19,284 nt of DNA. Source: an uncultured Clostridia bacterium (lineage in GTDB: Bacteria; Bacillota; Clostridia; Christensenellales; UBA1242). The first letter of the stretch is position 1. Every line of letters starts with the position of its first letter. Under the pieces are notes generated by a model, which saw only the letters and a program-made list of their open reading frames with translations, was not told the origin of the DNA and ran no database searches. Positions 7,831-14,445 of the stretch are shown piece by piece. Position numbers and translations under genes: made by a program. Where the stretch lies: positions 1-19,284 of the forward strand of contig CAKVMJ010000022.1 in the NCBI GenBank assembly GCA_934772445.1, in the 5' to 3' direction.

Positions 7831-8407
7831 ACGATTTTACATAATTAGTGATGTGGATTCCACTTTTGAAGAGGGGCAAAAAGGAGATTTTAACGGATTT
7901 GAAGAAAGCGTGAAAAGGCTTGAAGAAGTTGTTGGTGAAGTTAGAATTTGTTTTGCCACAGGTACGAATATGGAGGACTTACAAAAACGGTTAACAGACT
8001 TGAATAAAACCAATCCATATTTAGCGAATAAGTTTGATTGTGCTGTAACATGTGATGGGTTTGTAAACGCTAAGAGAATGGATAATGTTCAAGTTTTAGA
8101 ATTTTCAAACCCAGACCAAAATAAATCAGAAGCAATTAGTGAGATAATTTCAAACATTGGAATTATCAATGCAAGTGGTTTTGTTTTTATGGGAGATTCA
8201 AGATCGGATTTAATGGGTATGGATTATCTTAAAATGCTAGATGGCAGATTTGAATATGGAACTTATAATATAATGCCAAGAAGTTCTGAAGTAAAATCGC
8301 AAGTTGAATATGTTGATTATTTATCTGATAAACCAAGAATAAAAGGTTGTGCTGAGGGCTTAAATTTTGTTATTGAAAGAATAATTGAAAAAGAAAAAGA
8401 AATGTAA
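7823..8407 (+). CDS. HAD-superfamily hydrolase, probably a small-molecule phosphatase
   Basis: All four HAD motifs are visible in the 194-residue protein: DVDST (10-14) with nucleophile Asp10 and acid/base Asp12, ATGT (45-48), Lys101, and GDSRSD (124-129) for magnesium. Such proteins transfer phosphate through an aspartyl-phosphate intermediate. The order and spacing resemble the Cof/sucrose-phosphatase branch, but the region between motifs II and III is only about 50 residues, so any cap is small. The substrate is unknown. The start at 7823 follows GGAGAG and overlaps the folD stop; a TTG at 7811 is in frame but lies where that ribosome binding site is. Next to folD and DUF2804 it may clear a phosphorylated by-product, which is only an inference. 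Confidence 0.8.
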   Translation: MDKRFYIISDVDSTFEEGQKGDFNGFEESVKRLEEVVGEVRICFATGTNMEDLQKRLTDLNKTNPYLANKFDCAVTCDGFVNAKRMDNVQVLEFSNPDQNKSEAISEIISNIGIINASGFVFMGDSRSDLMGMDYLKMLDGRFEYGTYNIMPRSSEVKSQVEYVDYLSDKPRIKGCAEGLNFVIERIIEKEKEM

Positions 8408-8425
8408 AAATTGGAGGGTTTTTAT

Positions 8426-9460
8426 ATGCAAAATAAAGTAACAAAAGCTGGAGATTTATTAAACGAAAAAGGTGAGTTGATTGAATGTGGGTATGCCACA
8501 AAGCTTATAAAAGATTACGATAGGAGCAAAATTAAAGCTGGCAAACTTAGAATTAAAGAATGGGATTATTATTTAATTTATAATGAAAAATATGGTGTGG
8601 CTTTAACTGTTGATGATAATTCATATATGGGTTTAAATTCAATTTCATTTTTAGATTTTGACAAAAAACAGGAGATTACAAAATCTCCAATGAGGTTTAT
8701 GACAAAAGGTAAAACAAACTTGCCAAAAACAAGCAAAAAGGGTGATGTTTTATCTGAAGCTAAAAACTATAAGTTTTCATTTAAGAATAATGGAAAGAAA
8801 AGAGTTTTGGAAGTTTGGCTTAAAAAGTTTAGGAACAAAGATGATATAACTATTAAATTTGAATTAACTGATGAACCTAAGGATAGTATGGTAATTCTAA
8901 CACCTTTTAAGGAAAAGAAAACTGCTTTTTATTACAATCAAAAAATTGTTGGTATAAAAGCTGAGGGCGAGGTTTTGATTGGCGATGAAAAGTATGAATT
9001 TAATTCTAAAAACACAAGAGCAATACTAGATTGGGGTAGAGGTGTTTGGACATATAAGAACACTTGGTATTGGGGTGCTGGTTGCGGGATTATAAAAGGC
9101 AATGAATTTGGATTTAATATTGGTTATGGATTTGGTGACACATCAAACGCATCTGAAAATATGTTGTTCTATAATGGTAAAGCGCATAAATTAGAAGATG
9201 TTAAATTTAATATTCCATTGCTTAAAAATGGTAAAGAAGATTTCTTATCACCTTGGACTTTTACTTCAAGCGATAAAAGATTTGAAATGAAATTTGAACC
9301 AATTTTAGATAGACACGCAAATTCAAATATTTTGATTATTGCAAGTAATCAACATCAAGTTTTTGGCTTATTCTCGGGTTACTTTATTTTAGATACGGGT
9401 GAAAAAATTAAGATAAAAAATTTCTTAGGTTTTGCTGAAAAAGTTGTTAATAAATGGTAA
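8426..9460 (+). CDS. DUF2804 family protein
   Basis: The 344-residue protein carries the family's conserved blocks in order: DWGRGVW (202-208), WYWGAGCG, FNIGYGFGDTSNASENM (230-246), PWTFTSSDKRFEMKFEPILDR, SNQHQVFGLFSG and the terminal GFAEKV-NKW. No enzymatic role is established for the family; its beta-rich, tryptophan-rich pattern resembles lipocalin-like or sugar/lipid-acting folds, but that is a guess. There is no signal peptide or membrane helix, so it is cytosolic. The ATG at 8426 follows GGAGGG at 8413-8418. It is the last gene of the operon, 18 bases after the HAD gene and just before a perfect palindromic terminator. Confidence 0.85.
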   Translation: MQNKVTKAGDLLNEKGELIECGYATKLIKDYDRSKIKAGKLRIKEWDYYLIYNEKYGVALTVDDNSYMGLNSISFLDFDKKQEITKSPMRFMTKGKTNLPKTSKKGDVLSEAKNYKFSFKNNGKKRVLEVWLKKFRNKDDITIKFELTDEPKDSMVILTPFKEKKTAFYYNQKIVGIKAEGEVLIGDEKYEFNSKNTRAILDWGRGVWTYKNTWYWGAGCGIIKGNEFGFNIGYGFGDTSNASENMLFYNGKAHKLEDVKFNIPLLKNGKEDFLSPWTFTSSDKRFEMKFEPILDRHANSNILIIASNQHQVFGLFSGYFILDTGEKIKIKNFLGFAEKVVNKW

Positions 9461-9462
9461 AG

Positions 9463-9490
9463 AAAAAAGATGCAAATTTGCATCTTTTTT
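9463..9490. terminator. Perfect palindromic bidirectional terminator
   Basis: A 28-base perfect palindrome (14 bases on each side, inner core GATGCAAATTTGCATC) flanked by six As on the left and six Ts on the right, so it works on either strand. It ends the plus-strand operon 3 bases after the DUF2804 stop and can end the minus-strand lipoprotein gene that stops at 9534. Confidence 0.85.
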
Positions 9491-9533
9491 ACGCTTTAAA
9501 TAATTTATAAAAAATTTTATATAACGGTTTTAA

Positions 9534-10601
9534 TTAAATAACTTTAATTGTTAAACTTGAATTATTATAAACAAATGAAAGTCTTTTTCTAATGCATTGA
9601 TTATATCCAATATTTGAGTTACCTTCGCCAATTGAATCCATAGCATTAAACCAAATAGTGTTTGCTGAATTTTCTCTATCAATAATTCCAAAACTTACTT
9701 GGTATTCGTGACTTACAGCATATTCCATTGAGATTGTTATTTTATTATTATCTGCTTTAAGGTTTTCAAAATATTGGTAGCTCTTGCAATCCATTCCTTT
9801 AACATAATCAAAATCACTTAAACCAACATAGAAATCAGCATTTTTATATTCTTCATCAAGACCAGAAATATCAAATATTAAAGTTTCTGTCCATTTCTCA
9901 ACTTGAATAACATCATCAACAGTTAGCTTGAATGTAATTTTTCCTCTTTGAGATGGTGTGTTTCTGTTTATAAATTCAATATCAATCCAACTATAGCCTT
10001 TTTGAATTTTTGTTGTGTCTATCATAATATCAGCTCCAATCAAAACATTACTAGAAGAAGTAATTCTTCCTTCCACCTTAATAGCATTTCTGGGAATAGC
10101 TGTTGGATTTGATGTGGTGATGTTAGTATGTAAAATTGTCATATAATAGGCATTGGCTTTAACATATAATTCAATAGTACCAGTGTTTGGAACAACTATA
10201 TGAGTGTTTGAACTATCGTATTTCATAAATGGAGTTGATGTGTTATCTGTTGCTAGAGTTTCAACATAGTCTTCTAGAATTGCAGAAATTTTAATATCAT
10301 TAGCGGGCATTATAAATGAATAGTTGCCATTACTATTTTTGCTAATTATATTATCTCCATATTTAATATTAACTAATTTTTTATCTATATTATTTATTGT
10401 AATACTAACTGTAATTTCTTCCAAAGCCTCTGCTTTTTCTTTACTAGTTGTAAGGGTGTAATCGTTTGAAGTTTCAACTGTAATTGCATATTCTTTTTGG
10501 GGTGGGGTATTATTACCGTTATCATCTTTTCCGCAACCTACAAATGAAAACGAACAAACTAAACAAATTAAAAGCGTTAAAATATAATTTATCTTTTTCA
10601 T
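9534..10601 (-). CDS. Putative lipoprotein with InlB-type beta repeat
   Basis: The N-terminus MKKINYILTLLICLV and lipobox FVGC give Cys23 as the lipidated residue, so the 355-residue protein is predicted to be anchored outside the cell. A short linker (NGNNTPPQK) is followed at about 37-110 by a segment ending GNYSFIMPANDIKISAIL, the signature of the divergent InlB B-repeat / bacterial beta-repeat fold found in surface proteins. The rest is beta-rich with no catalytic motif. AAGGAGG lies before the ATG. It has its own promoter and shares a terminator with the opposite operon. A surface adhesive or structural role is only suggested by the repeat. Confidence 0.8.
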   Translation of the reverse strand: MKKINYILTLLICLVCSFSFVGCGKDDNGNNTPPQKEYAITVETSNDYTLTTSKEKAEALEEITVSITINNIDKKLVNIKYGDNIISKNSNGNYSFIMPANDIKISAILEDYVETLATDNTSTPFMKYDSSNTHIVVPNTGTIELYVKANAYYMTILHTNITTSNPTAIPRNAIKVEGRITSSSNVLIGADIMIDTTKIQKGYSWIDIEFINRNTPSQRGKITFKLTVDDVIQVEKWTETLIFDISGLDEEYKNADFYVGLSDFDYVKGMDCKSYQYFENLKADNNKITISMEYAVSHEYQVSFGIIDRENSANTIWFNAMDSIGEGNSNIGYNQCIRKRLSFVYNNSSLTIKVI

Positions 10602-10621
10602 AAATATTCCTCCTTAATGTT

Positions 10622-10650
10622 ATTTTAGCATAATTAAGTTTATTTAACAA
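10622..10650 (-). promoter_or_regulatory. Promoter of the minus-strand lipoprotein gene
   Basis: On the minus strand TTGTTA (plus 10645-10650), a 17-base spacer and TAAAAT (plus 10622-10627), with TGC just before the -10, an extended -10 form. It lies about 20 bases before the lipoprotein ATG. Confidence 0.6.
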
Positions 10651-10703
10651 ATGGAAAAAATAAAAGATGTTTAGAATTTTTCGATTCAATTTGGTTTTCT
10701 TGC

Positions 10704-10732
10704 TTGAAAAATTTTTTAACTTTTGATATAAT
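10704..10732 (+). promoter_or_regulatory. Strong sigma-A-like promoter before the broken kinase
   Basis: TTGAAA (10704-10709), exactly 17 bases, then a perfect TATAAT (10727-10732). Transcription would start near 10739. It is among the best promoter matches in the window, yet no intact gene follows; a hairpin and a decayed reading frame do. Confidence 0.65.
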
Positions 10733-10738
10733 TATAAT

Positions 10739-11168
10739 GTCAATGAGCACCAGAAATGTGTAAGTCCAGTTGATTGCTGGGGTTACACAGCATATTTTTT
10801 ATTAGATGCAAATAAAGATTCTATAATTGCCCAAAATGAAATAATTACAGAACTTGCAAATAAGGAAGCATTTGTTATTGTTAGTAGATGTGCGGATTAT
10901 ATTTTGAGAAATCATAAGAATTTAGTTACTATATTTTTATATGCTGATTAAGAATTGAAAATTAATAAAGTGATGGAGATGTATGGCAATACTAAAGAAC
11001 AAGCCATCAAGAATATTAAAAAATCAAATACTGCTCGCAAAACATATTATTCTTTGGTAGCAAATAAAGTTTGGGGAGAAAAATTATAATCTTTATATTA
11101 ATGCAAATAGTACAGAAGAAAAAATCATAGAACAAATAATAAACTATATAAGAAAACATAACAAATAG
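10739..11168 (+). pseudogene. Broken cytidylate-kinase-like gene (AAA_26 family)
   Basis: Reading the frame that includes 10757, the segment EAFVIVSRCADYILRNHKN followed by IFLYAD is diagnostic for cytidylate-kinase-like proteins (usual form VIVGRCADYIL). An in-frame TAA stands at 10949-10951. The same frame resumes with helices and NTARKTYYSLVANKVWGEK, then a one-base shift in an A run near 11080-11085 leads to NYNLYINANSTEEKIIEQII and a TAG at 11166-11168. The nucleotide-binding P-loop half, about 70 residues, is absent, and recognisable homology begins only near 10790. So it has three lesions: loss of the 5' part, a stop and a frameshift. Intact relatives are about 200 residues and of uncertain substrate. 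A sequencing error could explain one lesion, not all three. Confidence 0.75.
10758..10788 (+). repeat. Hairpin with downstream T run, possible small RNA or leader
   Basis: GTGTAA (10758-10763) pairs with TTACAC (10783-10788) and CCAG (10766-10769) with CTGG (10777-10780), separated by a symmetric 2x2 internal loop, with a 7-base apical loop. Six Ts (10795-10800) follow after a short gap. With the promoter at 10704 this would make a transcript of about 60 bases. The sequence could also simply be part of the decayed reading frame; the T run is not directly adjacent, so termination is uncertain. Confidence 0.4.
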
Positions 11169-11193
11169 TCTTGTTATTAAAGTTTAGAAAAAT

Positions 11194-11223
11194 AAAAAAA
11201 ACGCTAAGATTTAGCGTTTTTTT
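11194..11223. terminator. Bidirectional terminator beside tRNA-Thr
   Basis: ACGCTAA (11201-11207) and TTAGCGT (11211-11217) form a stem with loop GAT, extended by an A run on the left and a T run on the right. It lies 3 bases past the CCA end of the minus-strand tRNA and after the kinase remnant on the plus strand, so it can serve both. Confidence 0.75.
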
Positions 11224-11226
11224 AAC

Positions 11227-11302
11227 TGGAGCTAACGAGCAGATTCGAACTGCCGACCTTTACATTACCAATGTAATGCGCTACCGACTGCGCCACGTTA
11301 GC
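11227..11302 (-). tRNA. tRNA-Thr (anticodon GGT)
   Basis: Read on the minus strand, the acceptor arms GCTAACG and CGTTAGC pair perfectly. The D stem is GCGC/GCGC. The anticodon stem TTACA/TGTAA encloses loop TTGGTAA, so the anticodon is GGT (Thr, codons ACC and ACT). The T arm is GGCAG-TTCGAAT-CTGCT with one G-T pair. The discriminator base is T and CCA is encoded. The 76-base cloverleaf is complete. Confidence 0.95.
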
Positions 11303-11317
11303 ATAATTAATGATGGT

Positions 11318-11360
11318 TTTAATATTTTTAACTTTTATTTGAAGTTTTAAAAATATTAAA
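11318..11360. repeat. AT-only inverted repeat upstream of tRNA-Thr
   Basis: TTTAATATTTTTAA (11318-11331) and its exact complement TTAAAAATATTAAA (11347-11360) are separated by 15 bases. It sits 16 bases 5' of the minus-strand tRNA-Thr. All paired bases are A or T, so chance is plausible in this composition, though 14 exact pairs is notable. The stretch from 11361 to 11512 shows no gene or clear element. Confidence 0.45.
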
Positions 11361-11512
11361 TCAAAAATTATATTTGGTAATTGTAAACTTAACTGCTATT
11401 ATTAGTATAATATAATAATAAACGATTTAGTGATTACGAAATTAATTTTATAGTAAAGAATGGGGTTTGTCAAGAGAATATTTAATAAAACCTAAATTTG
11501 TTTGAAGATGTT

Positions 11513-11540
11513 TTGGAAATTAAATAATTAGTGTTATAAT
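11513..11540 (+). promoter_or_regulatory. Promoter of the CDF transporter gene
   Basis: TTGGAA (11513-11518), a 16-base spacer and a perfect TATAAT (11535-11540). The predicted start near 11547 leaves a leader of about 20 bases with AGAGG just before the ATG at 11567. Confidence 0.6.
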
Positions 11541-11566
11541 AATTACTCAAAATTTAGAGGTAAGTA

Positions 11567-12724
11567 ATGTTAGAGAAAGTTTTTATTAAAGATTATAAGA
11601 ATACAACAGACCCAACAGTTCGGTTTAGGTATGGTATATTTGCAAGCGTTTTTGGAATACTTACAAATATTTTACTTTTTATTGGAAAGCTAACTATAGG
11701 AATAATAAGCGGATCTATTGCAATAATTTCAGATGCTATAAACAATTTAACAGATGGTGCATCATCTATTATTTCATTTGTTGGATTTAAGTTGGCGGGT
11801 AAGCCTGCAGATAAAGAACACCCATTCGGACACGCAAGATATGAATATATAACAGGATTATTGGTTGCAGTACTTATATGTATGATAGGTGTTTTGATTT
11901 GTAAGTCTTCAATAGAAAAGATTATAAATCCTGAGGAAATAACGGTGAATTTGATTGTTTGCATAATACTTGTATTAAGCATATTTGTTAAATTATTTCA
12001 ACTTATTTTATATTTTAGAATAGCTAAAACCATTAATTCGGAAACAATAAAAGCAAACGCAATTGATGCGAGAAATGATATTATTGTAACGCTTACAACA
12101 TTAATTGCAATGATAGTTATTTGGCTAACTGGAATAAATATAGATGGATATGTTGGTGCAGGTGTTTCATTATTTGTTATTATATCTGGAATTAAAGTTT
12201 TGATAGATACAATTAATCCATTATTAGGTCAAATACCAGATAAAGAATTTGTTAAAAAGATTAAAAATAAACTAAGATCTTATGATGGAGTTTTAGGAAC
12301 TCACGAATTAATGCTTCATTCTTATGGTGAAGGGAAATATTATGGTTCTGTGCATGTTGAGGTTTCTGCAGATGTTGACCCCATAACAACTCACGATATG
12401 ATAGATAATATAGAAGAAGATTTTTTAAATGAGTTTGGTATAAATTTGGTTATTCACACAGACCCTATCCAGAATAATAATAAAACAGTTAGAGAACTAA
12501 AAAAGCGTGCATTGAATAGTGTGAAAACTCTAAGCAACAAACTATCTATTCACGATTTTAGAATGGTTGAAGGTAAAACGCATACTAATTTGGTTTTTGA
12601 TGTGATTGTACCTTTTGAAGTTGATATAACAAAACAAGATATTATCAAATGTTTAAATAAAGAATTTAATAATGGTAAAATGATATATAATTTTGTATTT
12701 GATATAGATAGAAATTATGTTTAA
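11567..12724 (+). CDS. Cation diffusion facilitator transporter, probably Mn(II)-type
   Basis: Exports divalent metal in exchange for protons across the cell membrane. The 385-residue protein has six predicted helices in about the first 215 residues, including SDAINNLTDGASS (55-67) in helix 2 and HPFGHARYEY (85-94). Aligned with E. coli FieF, the transport-site residues are Asn59 and Asp63 (helix 2) with Asp167 and Asp171 (helix 5). The helix-5 histidine of zinc exporters is an aspartate, the set associated with manganese exporters such as streptococcal MntE. The usual cytosolic ferredoxin-like domain ends near VIHTDPI (about 300), and about 80 further residues (IHDFRMVEGKTHTNLVFDV) look like a second such domain. 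It has its own promoter; no terminator is seen before the next gene. Confidence 0.92.
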   Translation: MLEKVFIKDYKNTTDPTVRFRYGIFASVFGILTNILLFIGKLTIGIISGSIAIISDAINNLTDGASSIISFVGFKLAGKPADKEHPFGHARYEYITGLLVAVLICMIGVLICKSSIEKIINPEEITVNLIVCIILVLSIFVKLFQLILYFRIAKTINSETIKANAIDARNDIIVTLTTLIAMIVIWLTGINIDGYVGAGVSLFVIISGIKVLIDTINPLLGQIPDKEFVKKIKNKLRSYDGVLGTHELMLHSYGEGKYYGSVHVEVSADVDPITTHDMIDNIEEDFLNEFGINLVIHTDPIQNNNKTVRELKKRALNSVKTLSNKLSIHDFRMVEGKTHTNLVFDVIVPFEVDITKQDIIKCLNKEFNNGKMIYNFVFDIDRNYV

Positions 12725-12767
12725 GATATTAAATATAAGTCAATCAAAAACAATTGATGTAAATCGT

Positions 12768-12796
12768 TTGTTATTTTTATGAATAATTGTTATACT
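12768..12796 (+). promoter_or_regulatory. Promoter of the N/Q-rich membrane protein gene
   Basis: TTGTTA (12768-12773), a 17-base spacer and TATACT (12791-12796). Transcription would start near 12803, only about 8 bases before the ATG at 12811, so the mRNA would have almost no leader. Confidence 0.5.
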
Positions 12797-12810
12797 AATA
12801 TAGGTTTAAG

Positions 12811-13731
12811 ATGGAAAATAATATAAATAATCAAAATAATACAAATCTTAATAATCAAAGTACGCAAAATATGGGTACAACTAATGGAGTCGGTCAACAA
12901 TCTTCACAATCTGTTTCTAGCGGTACAACGCAAACCACTCAAGGTAGGTCGATGTATCAACAAGCCACTTATTTAAGGCCAGAAGAAATTGTGAAAGATA
13001 ATCCAAGCAAGCCGGTCACTCCTGTTTTTGCATATTCTAAAACAGTGCAAAATCCATATCTTCCTCAAGGCTATCAAACAACAGCTCCGTTGAACCAACA
13101 ACCAGCTCAGCCTCAGCAACTACAACAAAATGTGGGGAATACGAATAGCCAAGGTTTTGCTCCTGCTCAGAATACTCAACAAGCCGTTAATTCTAATGCT
13201 CAGCAGATGAATTCAAAAAATATGCAAGAGAGCGTTGGTGCAGATTTAAGTTTTGGAAATCAAACTGCGGAAACAAATCAAAATGCAAATAATTTTGAAT
13301 TAGTTGGTAATAGGGCAAGTAGTAAAGATATTGCGAAGGGCTCAAAATTTAAAATACGCAAAAGAACTGAGAGCAGATTTTGCGGTCATTCAGCGTGGTT
13401 CTTTAGTTTTGCAAACTTATTTGTTTGTTTGCTATTTGTACTTAGTAATATCTTAATTTCTAATGCAGGGGAAGAAGCAGTTGCTGCTGGAGGAATAGTT
13501 GGAACTGTTAAATCTATATTAGATAAAGCACCTTATGTTACATTAGTTGTGTTAGCATTTACATTAATTGCAGTTATCAATAGCATTATTCAAATCACAA
13601 TTGCAAACAATAAATATTCGAAAACCACAATATGTTTCGTTTTAGTTATGAATGCTTTAATGTTCACATATTTGTATTTTTCTGGATTTATTGCAAAAAC
13701 GCTTGAAATGCTTCAATTAGCAACATCATAA
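12811..13731 (+). CDS. Membrane protein with N/Q-rich low-complexity N-terminus
   Basis: Not recognised. The first about 165 of 306 residues are a low-complexity tract rich in Asn, Gln, Thr and Ser with scattered prolines, starting MENNINNQNNTN, without signal peptide. A basic linker (about 170-190, KGSKFKIRKRTESR) leads to three hydrophobic helices: about 194-218 (WFFSFANLFVCLLFVLSNIL), 235-262 and 270-295. The likely topology is a long disordered cytosolic tail tethered by three membrane helices. The amino-acid bias of the tail is also a codon-use bias (many CAA, AAT) against its neighbours. Ribosome binding is weak (AGGT before the ATG) and the predicted leader is very short. It follows the CDF gene by 86 bases; no functional link is evident. 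Confidence 0.75.
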   Translation: MENNINNQNNTNLNNQSTQNMGTTNGVGQQSSQSVSSGTTQTTQGRSMYQQATYLRPEEIVKDNPSKPVTPVFAYSKTVQNPYLPQGYQTTAPLNQQPAQPQQLQQNVGNTNSQGFAPAQNTQQAVNSNAQQMNSKNMQESVGADLSFGNQTAETNQNANNFELVGNRASSKDIAKGSKFKIRKRTESRFCGHSAWFFSFANLFVCLLFVLSNILISNAGEEAVAAGGIVGTVKSILDKAPYVTLVVLAFTLIAVINSIIQITIANNKYSKTTICFVLVMNALMFTYLYFSGFIAKTLEMLQLATS

Positions 13732-13737
13732 AAATTG

Positions 13738-13766
13738 TTGATTTTAAATATAAAATTAAGTATAAT
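13738..13766 (+). promoter_or_regulatory. Promoter of tRNA-Ser
   Basis: TTGATT (13738-13743), a 17-base spacer and a perfect TATAAT (13761-13766), giving a start near 13773 and a 5' leader of about 29 bases before the tRNA. It begins 7 bases after the preceding gene's stop. Confidence 0.55.
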
Positions 13767-13768
13767 AT

Positions 13769-13791
13769 AAGCCAACCTTATCGGTTGGCTT
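13769..13791 (+). repeat. Hairpin between the promoter and tRNA-Ser
   Basis: AAGCCAACC (13769-13777) and GGTTGGCTT (13783-13791) form a 9-bp stem with loop TTATC. The following ATAAAATGTT is a poor U tail, so as a terminator for the upstream membrane protein gene it would be weak. It overlaps the predicted transcription start of tRNA-Ser. Confidence 0.5.
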
Positions 13792-13801
13792 ATAAAATGT
13801 T

Positions 13802-13891
13802 GGAAAGTTGTCGGAGTGGTCGAACGAGGCAGATTCGAAATCTGTTGAACAAGTAATTGTTCCAGGGGTTCAAATCCCTTACTTTCCGCCA
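13802..13891 (+). tRNA. tRNA-Ser (anticodon CGA)
   Basis: Acceptor arms GGAAAGT and ACTTTCC pair fully, followed by G and an encoded CCA. The anticodon stem GCAGA/TCTGT encloses loop TTCGAAA, giving anticodon CGA (Ser, codon TCG). A long variable arm (TGAACAAGTAATTGTTCC, with GAACA pairing with TGTTC) is typical of class II tRNA-Ser. The T arm GGGGTTCAAATCCCT is normal. Total 90 bases. Confidence 0.95.
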
Positions 13892-13920
13892 AATCTTGGA
13901 ATAAGTCCATATTTTAGTTA

Positions 13921-13957
13921 TCCATTAGAAAATATATTTTCTAATGGAATATTTTTT
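13921..13957 (+). terminator. Terminator after tRNA-Ser
   Basis: A perfect 28-base palindrome (13921-13948; arms TCCATTAGAAAATA and TATTTTCTAATGGA) followed by AT and six Ts (13952-13957). It lies about 30 bases after the tRNA. Confidence 0.8.
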
Positions 13958-13976
13958 ATTAAGAATTAAGATTATA

Positions 13977-13985
13977 TGATATAAT
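13977..13985 (+). promoter_or_regulatory. Extended -10 promoter of the TfoX-like gene
   Basis: TGATATAAT, a TGN extension plus a perfect TATAAT, 20 bases before the ATG at 14006. No good -35 lies 16-18 bases upstream, as is common for extended -10 promoters. Confidence 0.5.
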
Positions 13986-14005
13986 CAAAGTAAGAGGTTA
14001 GGGAG

Positions 14006-14290
14006 ATGGCATCAAGTAAGGAATATAGAGATTTTATATTAGAACAATTATCAAACTTAAATCCCATATATAAATCTATGATGGGAGAGTTTTTGATTTA
14101 TGTTGATGGTAAATACTTTGGTTGTATTTGTGATGATAGATTTTTAGTTAAAATTACAAAAACAAATAGCAAGTATGAATTAATTAAAGAATTGCCTTAT
14201 GAAAACGCTAAACCAATGTATTTAGTTGAAAATATTGATGATAGGCAATATTTAGAAAATTTGGTTTTAGATACAATTAAAGGGCTGTAA
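14006..14290 (+). CDS. TfoX N-terminal domain protein
   Basis: The whole 94-residue protein corresponds to the TfoX/Sxy N-terminal domain: ASSKEYRDFILEQL, then SMMGEFLIYVDGKYFGCICDDRFLVKIT, PYENAKPMYLV and a final helix. The C-terminal domain of full-length Sxy is missing, as in most Bacillota stand-alone copies, whose role is unknown; a competence function as in Haemophilus should not be assumed. AGAGG lies 8 bases before the ATG. It is a single gene with its own promoter. The 130 bases after it (14291-14420) are very AT-rich with no feature I can support. Confidence 0.85.
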   Translation: MASSKEYRDFILEQLSNLNPIYKSMMGEFLIYVDGKYFGCICDDRFLVKITKTNSKYELIKELPYENAKPMYLVENIDDRQYLENLVLDTIKGL

Positions 14291-14420
14291 AATTAATAAA
14301 TTAGTTTATATTATAGAAGTACTTAAAAATTTAAGCATAATAAAAATATAAAAAATAATATATAAATAAAATGATTTAAATTTATAATATAAGTTTAAAT
14401 TAATTATTTATATTAGATAA

Positions 14421-14445
14421 TAAAAAACGGCTAAGGTTAGCCGTT
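14421..14445 (-). terminator. Terminator overlapping the stop of the gene at 14437-14919
   Basis: AACGGCTAA (14426-14434) and TTAGCCGTT (14437-14445) form a 9-bp stem with a 2-base centre. On the minus strand a T run follows. The right arm includes the stop codon of the minus-strand gene. Confidence 0.75.

Noticed and set aside
10739..11302. Mobile element or attachment site at tRNA-Thr
   Set aside because: A broken gene beside a tRNA is suggestive, but there is no integrase, transposase, duplicated tRNA end or flanking direct repeat.
11593..11982. 129-codon minus-strand open frame inside the CDF gene
   Set aside because: It is a shadow of conserved transporter helices, with hydrophobicity inherited from the opposite strand.
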